A stretch of 64,000 nucleotides of DNA from Lamellibrachia columna (GCA_963662155.1 OY759261.1:40302996-40366995), one strand, 5' to 3'; shown: positions 21,420 through 34,540, counted from the stretch's first letter. Translations and numbers: made by a program. The notes: generated from the sequence alone by a model not told the origin.

Positions 21420-23265
21420 AACAAGGCTAGATACATGGGAACTATTGTAGACTGTAGGCCATTGGGTTGAAATCACTCCCTTTCATGCGCCATTCAATCA
21501 TTGCGACAACCTGAAATCTTGACAAAAGCTATTAACTATCAACCACAAATAACAAGCACAATGTTTCCACTGAACAATATCGCTCATTAAAGACAAAAGT
21601 GCAATTTTAGGTCAAAATGTAATTTTTTATTTGTTACACTATGACATTGTGGTTGGTATTAATTAATTTAAAGTTGATGACATGCTGAAAACAACTTAGT
21701 ACGACGATATCTAGTGTGTGAAATGTAAAAATGTGTGTCCCGGTAGGTAAGATTTAAAGTTAAGAGGTTAACATCCAATCATATATGAACACCCTACCCC
21801 TGACTCACATTAATTGTACCCCATTAGCCATTTTTAATTGTTTTGTTTTGCTATTGTGACACCCAGTGGGATTACTCCTGGTCACCTTGAGTCATTTACA
21901 TTTCACTGTGGGTGCTGGTAATTATTTTCAGACCAAAAACTTTCCCGACCCTGTAAGCCGGGAGTGTATTTGTTGTCCAAAAATAAACATTAAGACACCA
22001 ATGTGACACCTTAGCCATATTAAATTGGTACAGCGTTATAGTGACACCTATCCACATTACTCCTGGTCATAATACTATCTAAATATGTATTTGTTTGATA
22101 AATTAGGGACTCGCAATAATATTGTTGGATTGTGGGTATATAGCAGAGTCTCTAACAGTGGTGGAGTATCTACCTATTATCTTAACTATTGTAACATTAT
22201 AATTAATGTCTGTCTGATAGAATGGTGATGATAGGGTTGGTTTCTAGGTTCATGGTAGTAGGATATAGCTAAGACTCTGACAGTAGTGGAGTGCCTGTTG
22301 CAAGGCTGTGACTCTCTGACAAGGGTATGTCAGGGTGAAACCTTGTGATATGAGCATGGACCCCATTGGTGGGGGTTTGTAACACTGGAATTCAGGTGAC
22401 CTTGTGGCGGCATGACCCCCACCGATATTGGGTGAATTGTCATATCTAGCCAATGTAATACTATACTTATTAATTGCACGCGGAAGCTGAAGGACAGATG
22501 AACTAACATCGTGATGTCAGAGAATTGTTAGCAGTGTATGTCATTACGGTTTTGGGGCCGGCATGTTGGCACGGACTATGATTGTGTGCTAACGAATGTA
22601 AAACTGAAAGTGGACACATACATGGTTGTTGGTATGTGATTAATAAATTGTCATTAATTTGGCTTATTTAATTCTACATTGGACATGCGTTGTTGTTTTG
22701 CATAAAATGTAATATGGTTAAAGGGGCATACTTAATGTGCGGCAGGTGTAGGGTGTTCATATAGGCCAAATCTTTGTGCTGAATGGGGTAAAACTAAAAA
22801 AAATAAGAGCAAGGTAACAGAAACTGGTAAGAAAAATGGCAACGGCTTTTTTTTAGTTAATTCATCCGAAAAGATTGCCCAACCAGTTGTCACACGTTAA
22901 CATTTCATGTATATGGGAATACATTGGCCCCATCATTATTTCTATTAGATTTTGACCTTAAATCTGACCTACCGGGGTATGAATATTTCACACACTAGAT
23001 ATCGTCATACCAGATATTTTATGACCAGCTTTAAATTGTTATCATCAATGACACCAGTGTAAAAAATAAACAAAAATCCCTTTGACCCCCAAATTACCCC
23101 TTTCTCTAATGAGCGATGATTTTCAGTTGAATAATCGTGTTTGTCATTTATTTGTTATGGCTAATAGTATTTTTATCAAGATTTAATTTAACTGGACGGC
23201 GGAATTTACGAACGGAAGTGATTTCAACCCAGTGATCTACAATCTATAATAGTTCTCATTCATCT
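21420..23265. mobile_element. Large imperfect inverted repeat (possible foldback element)
   Basis: About 21420-21760 and 22935-23265 are diverged reverse complements. They share GAACTATTRTAGAYTGTAG, GGGTTGAAATCACT, ATCGCTCATTA, GATATCTAGTGTGTGAAAT and CCCGGTAGGT in mirror order. The central about 1.1 kb has no recognised ORF. Candidate non-autonomous DNA transposon or an inverted duplication; ends and target duplications were not resolved. Confidence 0.6.
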
Positions 23266-23269
23266 AACC

Positions 23270-25220
23270 TCTTTGTGACAAATGCACATGGGAAGCTAGG
23301 AGACTTTTGATATATTGTTCAATCTGGTATTTTGCAAGATGCTGAACAAATTAGCTTTCTACTATTTATTTCCACGATGGATCCATTCTTGACCTAATGT
23401 TCCTGGACTATATTAGGTACTGAGACATTAACTGTTCAATGAACAATGGTCATTTACCACACTCTAAACATATTTTAATTGTGAATAGTTTTGGACATGG
23501 ATCCATCTACAATGTTTACGGCCCTCGTGCTAGTGACGGACGGAGGAACATGCAGACAGACAGGCAGGCAGCCAGGCATGCTGGTAGGCAGGCAGATGTC
23601 TGCATATAGTGTCCATAATTCCACATTTATATCATATTTCCTTACCTTGCCGTACGCTGTCATAACATAAAATGTTGACCATTGCATTGGGGCATTCCAT
23701 AAGAAATCAACCAAAAAAGGCCAAACTTTTATTGACGCACTCCGATTTTAACGACATTTGGCAGACATGTTGGATTTGTACTGAGATTTACTTGTGCCAA
23801 ACTTCAAACTTTTACAGTTAGAGTATATTAATGATAACAAAATGGTAAATATTTCTTGTTACCTCTTAAAGATGTCGGAGAGTAAAGTATATTGTTAGCG
23901 CAAACAATTATGTACTCTAAGTCATCAACTTTCGAATTTGTAAGTTGAATTTGCCGAGTTGAAAGCGCTACCTAGAGGCTGATGACGTTATAAAGTGGGC
24001 TACAGCAAATGTGGCAACTGTACGGCAGTGCATTTCTGATGCAAGCGACTTTGAAAAGTTGCATGACAGTCAGGCGCGGAGATAGTCATACACACGTATG
24101 CATGTGGTTCCACACAAATGTGGCTAACACATTTTTTTTTAATTGAACCCGCCCCCAAAAATTGAATGAACAGTCCATCCATAATCTAACAAGCATCCGT
24201 CATGTCATGGAATTTAGAAAATTCTTCCGACAGTGATGACAAAATTATGAAGTGGCTAACGCTCCGGACCCGTAAGCACAACTGTACAGCTATTGGTCTG
24301 GCACTGTTTTCACTTTGTATGTGCAGTGAGTGTATGCACATATACCCAGCGGCATACAGTGTATAATGTGCGCATTCAGACGGTCAACAGATCATTAATA
24401 AACCAGGTGCTAAGCATTGGAATATTATCTGATACGCTCAAATTTGACAAAGTAATGATACATCATTATTTGAAAAATATAGCTAGGATAGGCCTCTTCT
24501 CTTCTTCAACGATCTCAAAAGTATTAGAGACATCTTTAGGCAGGTGTATCTTCATACTTCGATGATTGACAGTGAGTACGGTTTTATACATAACTGCACT
24601 TGAACATATATATGATTGACAACAATGATGTTCTAATATAGCAATAAACATACTCGACCTTTCAAAGACCAAGACATATAAGCCTTATTATTGCCTACGT
24701 GAGATGTGCGGCAGTTAGTGTTGTAATGTTTTAGTGCCGGACCTGTACTAACATGGCTCATTCATACGTTGTCTGGCGGTGACGGAACTTTAGCTGCTGC
24801 TATGTTTTACCAGCAGGTTCTCATTGCGCATGCGCACATGAAGTGCTGGACCAATAGCCATTTTGTACTACGTCCGGGTCCGGACCTATAGCAACAGCCT
24901 AACAATTATGTCTAAGGTATCATTACATATTTTGGCTATTTGTTGGTACAACTGAACCAACCATGGCCTACCAACTAAACCGTTGGCTACCAATCAAAAA
25001 CCGGACGAACTTGGACAGCATGCGATAGCATGCGAGGTCGAAGTCAAAACGATATTGATTCTGAAGCTCGGGAAAATGTTTTCACAATTTGTTTTGTTTC
25101 AACATAACCGAAAGGGGACCTGTGTAAATGCCTAGTATCTTACATTAATTAACGTGATGGACATGCCTAGTTACATTTGTCTTAGGCTTTGGCATGGGAC
25201 CTGTTTCCGGCATATTATTT
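23270..25220. other. Stretch without recognised genes
   Basis: AT-moderate sequence with a short AGGCAGGC-rich run at 23550-23595. No convincing coding frame, splice pair or element terminus was found. Confidence 0.5.
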
Positions 25221-25239
25221 AAAACTCGCTGTAACGTAA

Positions 25240-27835
25240 TACAACCTGAGTAACTATTAGACTCTTGAGGATTAAACCATGTGAAATATGATGACTCCAG
25301 TCAGTACAACCTGAGAAACTGTTTGACTCTAGAGGATTAAACCATGTGAAATGTGAAACACCAGTCAGTACAACCAGAGTAACTGTTAGACTCCAGAGAA
25401 TTAAACCATGTAAAATGTAATGATACCAGTCAGTACAACCTAAGTAGCTGTTAGACTCTATAGAATTAAACCATGTGAAATGTAATGACACCAGTCAGTA
25501 CAACCTGAGTAATTGTTAGACTAGAGAATTAAACCATGTGAAATGTAATGACACCAGTCAGTACAACCTGAGTAATTGTTAGACTAGAGGATTAAACCAT
25601 GTGAAATGTAGTGACTCCAGTCAGTGCAACCTGAGTAACTGTTAGACTGTAGAGGATTAAAACACGTGAAATGTAATGCCACCAGTCAGTACAAATTGAG
25701 TAACTGTTAAACTCTAGAGGACTAAACCATGTGAAATGTAGTGACTCCAGTCAGTACAAACTGTTTGACTCTTGAGGATTAAACCACATGAAATGTAATG
25801 CCACCAGTCAGTACAAATTGAGTAACTGTTAGACTCTAGAGGATTAAACCATGTGAAATGTAGTGACTCCAATCAGTACAACCTGAGTAACTGTTTGACT
25901 CTAGAGGATTAAACCACGTGAAATGTAATGCCACCAGTCAATACAAATTGAGTAAGTGTTTGACTCTAGAGGATTACACCACGTGAAATATAATGCCACC
26001 AGTCAGTTCAAATTGAGTAACTGTTTGACTCTAGAGGATTAAACCACGTGAAATGTAATGCCACCAGTCAGTACAACCTGAGTAACTGTTAGACTCTAGA
26101 AAATTAAACCTTGTGAAATGTAGTGACTCCAGTCAGTACAACCTGAGTAACTGTTTGACTCTAGAGGATTAAACCATGTGAAATGTAATGCTACCAGTCA
26201 GTGCAACCTGAGTAACTGTTAGACTCTAGATAATTAAACCATGTAAAATATAATGCCACCAGTCAGTTCAAATTGAGTAACTGTTTGACTCTAGAGGATT
26301 AAACCATGTGAAATGTAATGCCACCAGTCAGTGCAACCTGAGTAACTGTTAGACTAGAGAATTAAACCATGTAAAATGTAATGACTCCAGTCAGTGCAAC
26401 CTGAGTAACTGTTAGACTGTACTGGAATTAAACCATATAAAATGTAATGACTCCAGTCATTACAACCTGAGTAACTGTTAGACTCTACGGGAATTAAACC
26501 ATGTAAAATGTAATGCCACCAGTCAGTACAACCTGCGGAACTGTTAGACTCTACGGGAATTAAACCATGTAAAATGTAATGACTCCAGTCAGTACAACCT
26601 GAGTAACTGTTAGACTCTACGGGAATTAAACCATGTAAAATGTAATGACTCCAGTCAGTACAACCTGAGGAACTGTTAGACTCTACGGGAATTAAACCAT
26701 ATAAAATGTAATGCCACCAGTCAGTACAACCTGAGTAACTGTTAGACTCTATAGAATTAAACCATGTGAAATGTAGTGACTCCAGTCAGTACAACCTGAG
26801 TAACTGTTAGACTCTACGGGAATTAAACCATGTAAAATGTAATGCCACCAGTCAGTACAACCTGAGTAACTGTTAGACTCTAGAGAATTAAACCATGTGA
26901 AATGTAGTGACTCCAGTCAGTACAACCTGAGTAAGTGTTAGACTCTACGGGAATTAAACCATGTAAAATGTAATCCCACCAGTCAGTACAACCTGAGTAA
27001 CTGTTAGACTCTAGATAAATAAACCATGTGAAATGTAGTGACTCCAGTCAGTACAACCTGAGTTACTGTTAGACTCTAGAGAATTAAACCATGTGAAATG
27101 TAGTGACTCCAGTCAGTAAAACCTGAGTAACTGTTAGACTCTACGGGAATTAAACCATGTGAAATGTAATGACTCCAGTCAGTACAACCTGAGTAACTGT
27201 TAGACTCTAGATGATTACACCATGTGAAATGTAATGACTCCAGTCAGTACAATCTGAGTAACTGTTAGACTCTAGAGAATTACACCATGTGAAATGTAAT
27301 GACTCCAGTCAGTGCAACCTGAGTAACTGTTAGACTCTATGGGAATTAAACCATGTAAAATGTAATGACCCCAGTCAGTAAAACCTGAGTAACTGTTAGA
27401 CTATACGGGAATTAAACCATGTGAAATGTAATGACTCCAGTCAGTGCAATCTGAGTAACTGTTAGACTCTAGATGATTAAACCATGTGAAATGTAGTGAC
27501 TCCAGTCAGTGCAACCTGAGTAACTGTTAGACTCTAGAGAATTAAACCATGTAAAATGTAATGACTCCATTCAGTAAAACCTGAGTAACTGTTAGACTCT
27601 ACGGGAATTAAACCATGTGAAATGTAATGACTCCAGTCAGTGCAACCTGAGTAACTGTTAGACTCTAGATGATTAAACCATGTGAAATGTATTGACTCCA
27701 ATCAGTGCATCCTGAGTAACTGTTATACTCTACGGGAATTAAACCATTTAAAGTGTAATGACTTCAGTCAGTACAGCCTGAGTAACTGTTAGACTCTAGA
27801 TGATTAAACCATGTGAAATGTAATGACTCCAGTCA
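25240..27835 (+). repeat. 65-bp satellite, about 40 copies
   Basis: Unit of the form GTCAGTACAACCTGAGTAAC followed by TGTTAGACTCTAGAGGATTA and AACCATGTGAAATGTARTGA, then CTCCA. Variants alternate (GACTCC versus GCCACC; TAGAGGATT versus TACGGGAATT), suggesting multi-unit homogenisation. No coding potential. Confidence 0.95.
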
Positions 27836-27849
27836 GCAGTCCATGAAAT

Positions 27850-27945
27850 GTGATAATTAAGCATTGTAAACATGACCCATTGCCATATATGACAGTGGTA
27901 GATTCCCAACATACGTATTTACTGCTTGTAAACAAACTATATTCA
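27850..27945 (+). repeat. Single copy of the 71-bp unit arrayed at 40.4-41.06 kb
   Basis: Contains ATTGTAAACATGACCCATTG, CCATATATGACAGTGGTAGA and TTCCCAACATACGTATTTAC, as in the array at 40430-41060. Confidence 0.85.
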
Positions 27946-28273
27946 GGGTTGTATGCAGGATTTGGCGATAGGGAGGTTGTGTGGAATTCATCACTGAAGT
28001 AATGTACATCCACTACTGACGACAATTTAAAAATGTATACAAAAACATTTCCTGACAACAAGAAAAGTCAACTGTTAGTTTGAGAAAGAATTATCAGCAT
28101 CCAGTTTGGTTGCCCCATATTCCAGTGGACGGGTCGCGACTTCTTGTGAAGTTTCAGGAGTGTTGCCTTCTGCAGAAGCTGAAAAATGTTTGATTAATTA
28201 TTACTGACATTCTCTGCTTTCAATTGCTTACATTAGTTAAAGCTGCTCATTTGTCAGAAAGATTTTCAGCACA

Positions 28274-28655
28274 TGTCAGTTTCTAGGAACTGACCATGGA
28301 TTATATGACAGAGTGTACAAGTGGAGAAAGTGTCCAAGTACTAGAGGGTGTCAGTTTCTAGGAACTGACCATGGATTATATGACAAAGTGTACAAGTGGA
28401 GACGGTGTCCAAGTACTAGAGGGTGTCAGTTTCTAGGAACTGACCATGGATTATATGACAAAGTGTACAAGTGGAGACGGGGTCCAAGTACTAGAGGGTG
28501 CTGTGGCCAAGTACTAGAGGGTGCTGTGGCCATGTACTAGAGGGTGCTGTGGCCAAGTACTAGAGGGTGCTGTGGCCAAGTACTAGAGGGTGCTGTGGCC
28601 AAGTACTAGAGGGTGCTGTGGCCAAGTACTAGAGGGTGCTGTGGCCATGCCCCAT
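28274..28655 (+). repeat. 75-bp repeat (3 copies) passing into a 23-bp repeat (about 7 copies)
   Basis: 75-bp unit TCAGTTTCTAGGAACTGACC...CCAAGTACTAGAGGGTG. The last 23 bp, in the form GCTGTGGCCAAGTACTAGAG, then re-amplify on their own from about 28499. This is array-within-array growth. Confidence 0.93.
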
Positions 28656-28659
28656 ATTT

Positions 28660-29750
28660 AAAGGTTGTAAGCGATGCAGTGTAAACACTTTTTATAACCC
28701 AAAATAGCAAAGAGCATTTTTAGGTTTTTTATTAAGTACCGTAAGCTAGGGTGATTTGAGTTGTCATGGAACCTGGGATGTCAATACGTGTTAGACTCAA
28801 CAAAATGATGGTATTATTGTAATGCTACAGGCCTTTACTAGCAATTCTGAGAATTTGATCCTTTTAAATGTGAATGTTCTGAAAAAGTGCTTGAACATTT
28901 TAACCAACATTCTGAATGGTAGATTCCCACCATACACACCAAGAACAGCCCAGGCCATAGGGGCTGGACTCATCATTTACTCACAGTCTAAGATCTAAGA
29001 ACAATAATAGTATCTAAGATCCAATGAAGATGTAAACTAAATATAAATTTATAATGCCATATTCCCAATTTGTGCTTTAAGAAATTTAAACAGGTGACTT
29101 TGGCCCATGTTTAATTATGGTGTGACTTTGTTTTAAAAGGACCACAATTTCAGAATCCGTAGAAATGTGATGTAGCATTACAATAACACCGCCATGTTGG
29201 CGAATGGAATGTATGTGAAGGTCCCACGTGTCACGACAACATGTTTTCGTGCACCGGGCCGAAGTCATCTCAGTCTGAGCAGATTATGGTCATCTTGGTT
29301 CCCTCCATATTGTTTCTTATTATTATTGTATAATCAATTATGTATGTATGGTATCAGCTTATATAATATATAGTCGCTAGACAGTATACAACATACACAT
29401 ATTTGGGTCATAGTTACTCCAATGTGACTTTGGCCCTACACAATTTGTGGAATTCGAATACCTTCCCATGGAACAATTTTGTTGTCAAAGTAATGATAAT
29501 CTAGGGACAGTATGTTGGCTAGTGGTAGTGTGCTGTCAAACACTGTTAAATTTCACATTCTCAGACACCCAATGCACCCTTAATAATCTACCCTTGTAGT
29601 ATGTACATAATATTAGGTTTTAAAACGTGTTAGTTACTGGATGACACAAAACAGACACGTAAAAGTATGATTTTAAAAATAAACAATCAAAACCAGAGTT
29701 TAACTGTTTTCATCACATATTCAGCAAGACATTAAAAATAAAATAATTCT
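28660..29750. other. Stretch without recognised genes
   Basis: No convincing ORF, RNA gene or element terminus seen. Confidence 0.5.
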
Positions 29751-29760
29751 AAGTAGGTTT

Positions 29761-29873
29761 AAGCAGGTCCTTTTGGCATTTCCCCCTGGGGGCAGAAAAT
29801 CGGGGTCCACAACCGACTGCAGTATATCCGAATCCGCGTAATAACGGGACGTGTAATAACGAGGGGCGACTGT
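29761..29873 (-). mobile_element. Probable pogo/Tigger-type transposon end (single)
   Basis: Read on the minus strand it starts TA|CAGTCGCCCCTCGTTATTAC and continues ...GTCCCGTTATTACGCGGATTCGG, resembling the terminal inverted repeats of pogo-like mariner elements at a TA target. The partner end was not found, so it is a remnant. Confidence 0.5.
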
Positions 29874-29878
29874 ACATC

Positions 29879-30130
29879 AACAAATAATCATAACAAGCCG
29901 GCCCCAAATGGTATTTACACATAACACACAGTCTACAAACACTATAAGTATGTAAACTACAAACAATCATAACAAGCATGCCGGCCCCAAATGGTATTTA
30001 CACATAGCACACAGTCTACAAACACTATAAGTATGTAAACAACAAATAATCATAAGCATGCCGGCCCCAAATGGTATTTACACATAATACACAGTCTAAC
30101 AAACACTGTAAGTATGTAAACAACTACTTG
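29879..30130 (+). repeat. About 82-90-bp tandem repeat, 3 copies
   Basis: Units contain CCGGCCCCAAATGGTATTTA, then CACATAAYACACAGTCTA and AACACTATAAGTATGTAAAC. Confidence 0.9.
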
Positions 30131-31260
30131 CCAGAGTATTTTCAGGCCATGTCCTTTATGTATGTTTTTGAAACGCATAACCATTATAGAAGGCACAGAA
30201 ACAATTTTGTAATTTTAAGAACGAACTATGAATATACAAAGAGAAGCATTCAAAATAAATCTAGTATGTATCCTAAATGACACTCCGAATATAATTAAAG
30301 ATAAATGACGCACGCATAGTCTGCATGGGTTCTTCATTTATGCAAAACAAAGCTATTTAAACAAATACGAAACATTGCCATATTCCAAATTGTTATGTAT
30401 GCAAATTACACAACCAAGATTAAACTTTTCCAAAAGCGTGACCCTCCAAAATACATAAATTGCTGTAGTATTAACTCGTACAAAAAATCATGAAACTACA
30501 ACAAATGCCTAGTATTATGTTTTTCAATGTTACACTATATGAAATTGCAAATTATATAACAATGTTTGTAGGTATACATGTATGTATATGCATATTTTTT
30601 CACTCGACAAGTGTTGCGTAGCTGCTGCGCCACGTCTGTATTGTCATATATTATATTTTTTTATTATATTATGTCTAGGCAGGTGAGCACATTTTAAATT
30701 AGATTCCCAATATAATTTTTTATTGTTTCTACCTTAAACGTTAGGTGGCTCTCACACTAGCGACATATGCTATGTCTTAGTGAGAGTCTCCATTGACTAT
30801 ATACTATATACACTGATATATAATTCTACATTTGTATGGATTTTGTTTGATACAATAAGATTAAGATGAAACTACTAAATACTGTCAGATCCGCAGCTAC
30901 AGTGCCTGTACATCCAAGTACATCCCTGCAAATTGTACACAGTTTAAGTAGACAGCTAATGACTCCGACACCATCAGAGTATCGGCTACCTCCCAATACA
31001 ACCATTACATTAGTTTTAAAGGAATACCTTTTAAGGGGCTTGATATATACTGCTACACTCTTGTGGAACATTATGATAGTTAGGACACTAGCTATCAACT
31101 CCGCCACTGTCAGAGTATCGGCCACATCACAACTCAAGGTACTTACATGACTATGACATTGAAGATATATCTATTGACTCCACCACTGTCAGAATCTCGG
31201 CCATATCCACAGAACCACAAACATATATAACAACCAAGCCACCATATTTAGTATAACAGT
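30130..31260. other. AT-rich stretch with scattered CACTGTCAGAGTATCGGCC-like copies
   Basis: Related short segments at about 30961, 31099 and 31171. Inverted relatives occur near 22145 and 22275. No gene recognised. Confidence 0.45.
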
Positions 31261-31279
31261 GAGCGATGCCACATCTATC

Positions 31280-32303
31280 AGAATACCTGCTATACTTACG
31301 AGAGCTGTACATACAGCTGCAGATTACTTGCTATACTTACGAGAGCTGTACATACAGCTACAGATTACCTGCTATACTTACGAGACCTGTACATACAGCT
31401 ACAGATTACCTGCTATACTTACGAGAGCTGTACATACAGCTACAGATTACCTGCTATACTTACGAGACCTGTACATACAGCTACAGATTACCTGCTATAC
31501 TTACGAGACCTGTACATACAGCTACAGATTACCTGCTATACTTACGAGACCTGTACATACAGCTACAGATTACCTGCTATACTTACGAGACCTGTACATA
31601 CAGCTACAGATTACCTGCTATACTTACGAGACCTGTGCGTACAGCTGCGGATTACCTGCTATACTTACGAGACCTGTACATACAGCTACAGATTACCTGC
31701 TATACTTACGAGACCTGTACATACAGCTACAGATTACCTGCTATACTTACGAGACCTGTACATACAGCTACAGAATACCTGCTATACTTACGAGACCTGT
31801 ACATACAGCTACAGATTACCTGCTATACTTACGAGACCTGTACATACAGATGCAGATTACCTGCTATGCTTACGAGACCTGTACATACAGCTACAGATTA
31901 CCTGCTATACTTACGAGACCTGTACATACAGCTACAGATTACCTGCTATACTTGCGAGACCTGTACATACAGCTACAGATTACCTGCTATGCTTACGAGA
32001 CCTGTACATACAGCTACAGATTACCTGCTATACTTACGAGACCTGTACATACAGCTACAGATTACCTGCTATACTTACGAGACCTGTACATACAGCTACA
32101 GATTACCTGCTATACTTACGAGACCTGTACATACAGCTACAGATTACCTGCTATACTTACGAGGCCTGTACATACAGCTACAGATTACCTGCTATACTTA
32201 CGAGACCTGTGCGTACAGCTGCAGATTACCTGCTATGCTTATGAGATCTGTACATACAGATGCAGATTACCTGCTATATTTACGAGACCTGTATCTACGG
32301 CTG
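31280..32303 (+). repeat. 41-bp minisatellite, about 25 copies
   Basis: Unit CTTACGAGACCTGTACATAC followed by AGCTACAGATTACCTGCTATA. The first units read GAGAGCTG instead of GAGACCTG. The 347- and 356-residue plus-strand ORFs are products of a stop-free unit whose length is not divisible by three. The array ends exactly where the DIRS recombinase frame ends. Confidence 0.96.
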
Positions 32304-33237
32304 TTATGATATTCGAATGTACTTCCTGAAAGCATTCGATATCCATCTACTTGCTACTCTAATTTGTGTGTCCGACTAGCCCCTTAATGCTGCCGATGTG
32401 GCCGCCCCAATACTGAAACTGTGACCCTTAAACTCTTTAGTACTCAGCCCACAGAATTCTAGCAGACACTTTAATATTATATCAAACTCCATCGGCAGCA
32501 TTGGAGTGCCATCTGTGTACACAAATAAGGGTGAATGCATTGAGCCCCTAACTCTGAGCCATGTGGCTGGGTAAATAGATGTGCCTAGGACACACTGTCC
32601 GTTAACCTGCAAAGACTGAGGGCCCTGTCTACCACTAGGTTTAAATTGTCTAAATGAAACTGTGATGATGTCACCATTCAGTGTTACATCCCTAAAGTGA
32701 AGGCACCCTTGTATTAAGCTGCTGTATTGGGGGACCATCTCACCCATTCGCAAATAAGCCTTAAAAGCCAGAACCATCATGGCATGCAACATGACACATT
32801 TATAGTGCGAAGTATGCATGTGGCAGCCCCCAAATGAGTCGGGCAAGTATTGGCAGCGTAACTGGAAGTCGGACATCCGACACTGTTCCTAAATTCTGCG
32901 CCCCAGCTAGAAGTCTGGAAATAATACAGTGCTTAGCTGGGTCAAGCAGGGAGTTCACTTTATGAAAAAAAGAGATGGTTGAGACTGTGGAAATAATGGA
33001 AGCTGGTGCCAAACCTGCATTATGTAAATGTGCCACAAAAAGCATAATCATGGCGACTGACACTGGCAAAGTGGGGACGATGCCGAATGACTGGAAAAAC
33101 CCTACCAGCTTCGGCCATGCCCGCTCATACTGCACTCTAGATGAGGGTGCCAAGGACGCCATGAGTCGCTCTACAGAGTCCGTAAGGCGGCTGGGGAGAT
33201 GTGGAACGGTACTCTCACTGGTTCGCAGTTGACCCAT
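32304..33237 (-). pseudogene. DIRS tyrosine recombinase (broken)
   Basis: Would integrate circular cDNA by site-specific recombination. The N-terminal SAM-like half (33237 down) contains SLAPSSRVQYERAW and LHNAGLAPASIIS, typical of DIRS-type core-binding domains. After a frameshift near 32830-32880, the catalytic half shows the first arginine in AFKAYLRMGEMV, then HSFSIGAATSAAL, where the HxxR arginine is replaced by Ser. A stop follows ALRG, after which the frame continues with SRWISNAFRKYIR, carrying the C-terminal tyrosine. Frameshift, nonsense codon and loss of a catalytic Arg together indicate a dead enzyme. Confidence 0.82.
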
Positions 33238-34540
33238 GGAGCCAATGCCCAGAAGTCGTTGATCTGAAAACGAGACAGTTTGTCGGCTAAAGTATTGTCA
33301 CGACCCGGCACATGACGAGCTGTAAAGTTAACATTACAGCGCAAGCATGTCAAAATCAAATTAGCCAATCAAACCATCGCATACGCATCCCCGGACATTT
33401 GCTTATTAATAATCGAGACCAAGGCCTTGCTATCTGTGAAGAAGCAGACGTTACTGTTAGCCCATGAAGCACCCCATAACTCCACAACTGCTACAATTGG
33501 ACTCCAGTACAGTAATATTTAGAGTAAGCCATGAACTGGGCCACCTACCAAAAAAACCACTTTGGTCCACACACTGCTCCATAGCCTGAAGCGTCTGTAA
33601 ACAATTGCAGGTAGTCCCCAGTCGTAAAGTTCTCATTCAAGAATAAAGCTTTGCTATTAAAATCTGCCAGAAAATCTTGTCATATTAACATATCTAGTTT
33701 CATTTGCCTGGTCAGTCTTGTGTGGTAAAGTGCATCTCTCTAAGTGTGACTTTCTGCTTCTCCATAAATGACTACAGCAGCAATCATCATTGTGTTAGTT
33801 TGTCCCCGGGTAAACAAGTCTCCATACTCACTGCATCCAAAGTGATACCCATAAATTGGAGTGCTGTCGCTGGACCCACAGTCTTTCCTCGTGCCATTGG
33901 AACCCCAGTTTGCTTACATAGGTCAATAAATGCCTTCATATCACATTCACATTTCTCCAGAGAATCTGCCATAAACAGAAAGTCATCAATTACGTGTACC
34001 ACTTTTGTTACGCCGAGTTTGTTCATTGCCACCCATTCTAATGATGTACTGAACATTTCAAAGATCGAACATGCGCTCGCACCCCCGATCAGTAACATTG
34101 GTGCTTCCTTTGGTGCCACCGGAATGATGCGAAAAGCTGGCTCAGTGTCTACTTTAGCCATAAAAACTATTGATTCGGATTCCTTAATAAAGGAAATTAC
34201 AGCCTGAATTGTTGCGTAATCGTAATCGTTCACTGAAGACCCCTCTGGGTGAAACAAATTATGTATCACTAAAATTCCCCTGGCGTTTTCTTAGGTATGA
34301 CGCCCAGTGGAGAAATCCTGTAAGCAGGATTAGTTGGTGGTACGTCAAAGGGGCCCACAATTCTCCCCAGGGCTAACTCTTTCTTGAGTTTGAAATCAGT
34401 TACCTGTGGAAAAAAAGTGGACCTCATGTTTTTGACACCTTCATCTTTCTGCACTGGCACACCTAGACATCCAGTTTCAAAACCTGCACAGAACCCGTTG
34501 ACAAGATGCTGACTTCTAACAACATCATAAACTTGCAATA
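33171..34540 (-). pseudogene. DIRS reverse transcriptase-RNase H (broken)
   Basis: From 34538: an N-terminal segment, then GPFDVPPTNPAYRISPLGVI, and after a frameshift near 34270 MIHNLFHPEGSSVNDYD and VDTEPAFRIIPV (first catalytic region). A block of about 20 residues is missing before GGASACSIFEMFSTSLEW. The catalytic box reads VVHVIDDFLFM. Around 33400-33171 the RNase H end is visible as VPGRDNTLADKLSRFQ, which is characteristic of DIRS elements. It overlaps the recombinase start, as is usual for the group. The deletion and several stops make it non-functional. Confidence 0.8.

Noticed and set aside
21150..21476. Minus-strand repeat ORF (KHLSERGRQKGG)
   Set aside because: Follows the about 106-bp tandem repeat; no gene features.
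25240..27835. CRISPR-like array of regularly spaced repeats
   Set aside because: Units are contiguous 65-bp tandem copies without unique spacers, in eukaryotic DNA.
31259..32329. 356- and 347-aa overlapping repeat ORFs
   Set aside because: Produced by a stop-free 41-bp minisatellite whose length is not a multiple of three; two frames are open at once.
33704..34207. 167-aa plus-strand ORF
   Set aside because: Antisense shadow of the DIRS reverse transcriptase.
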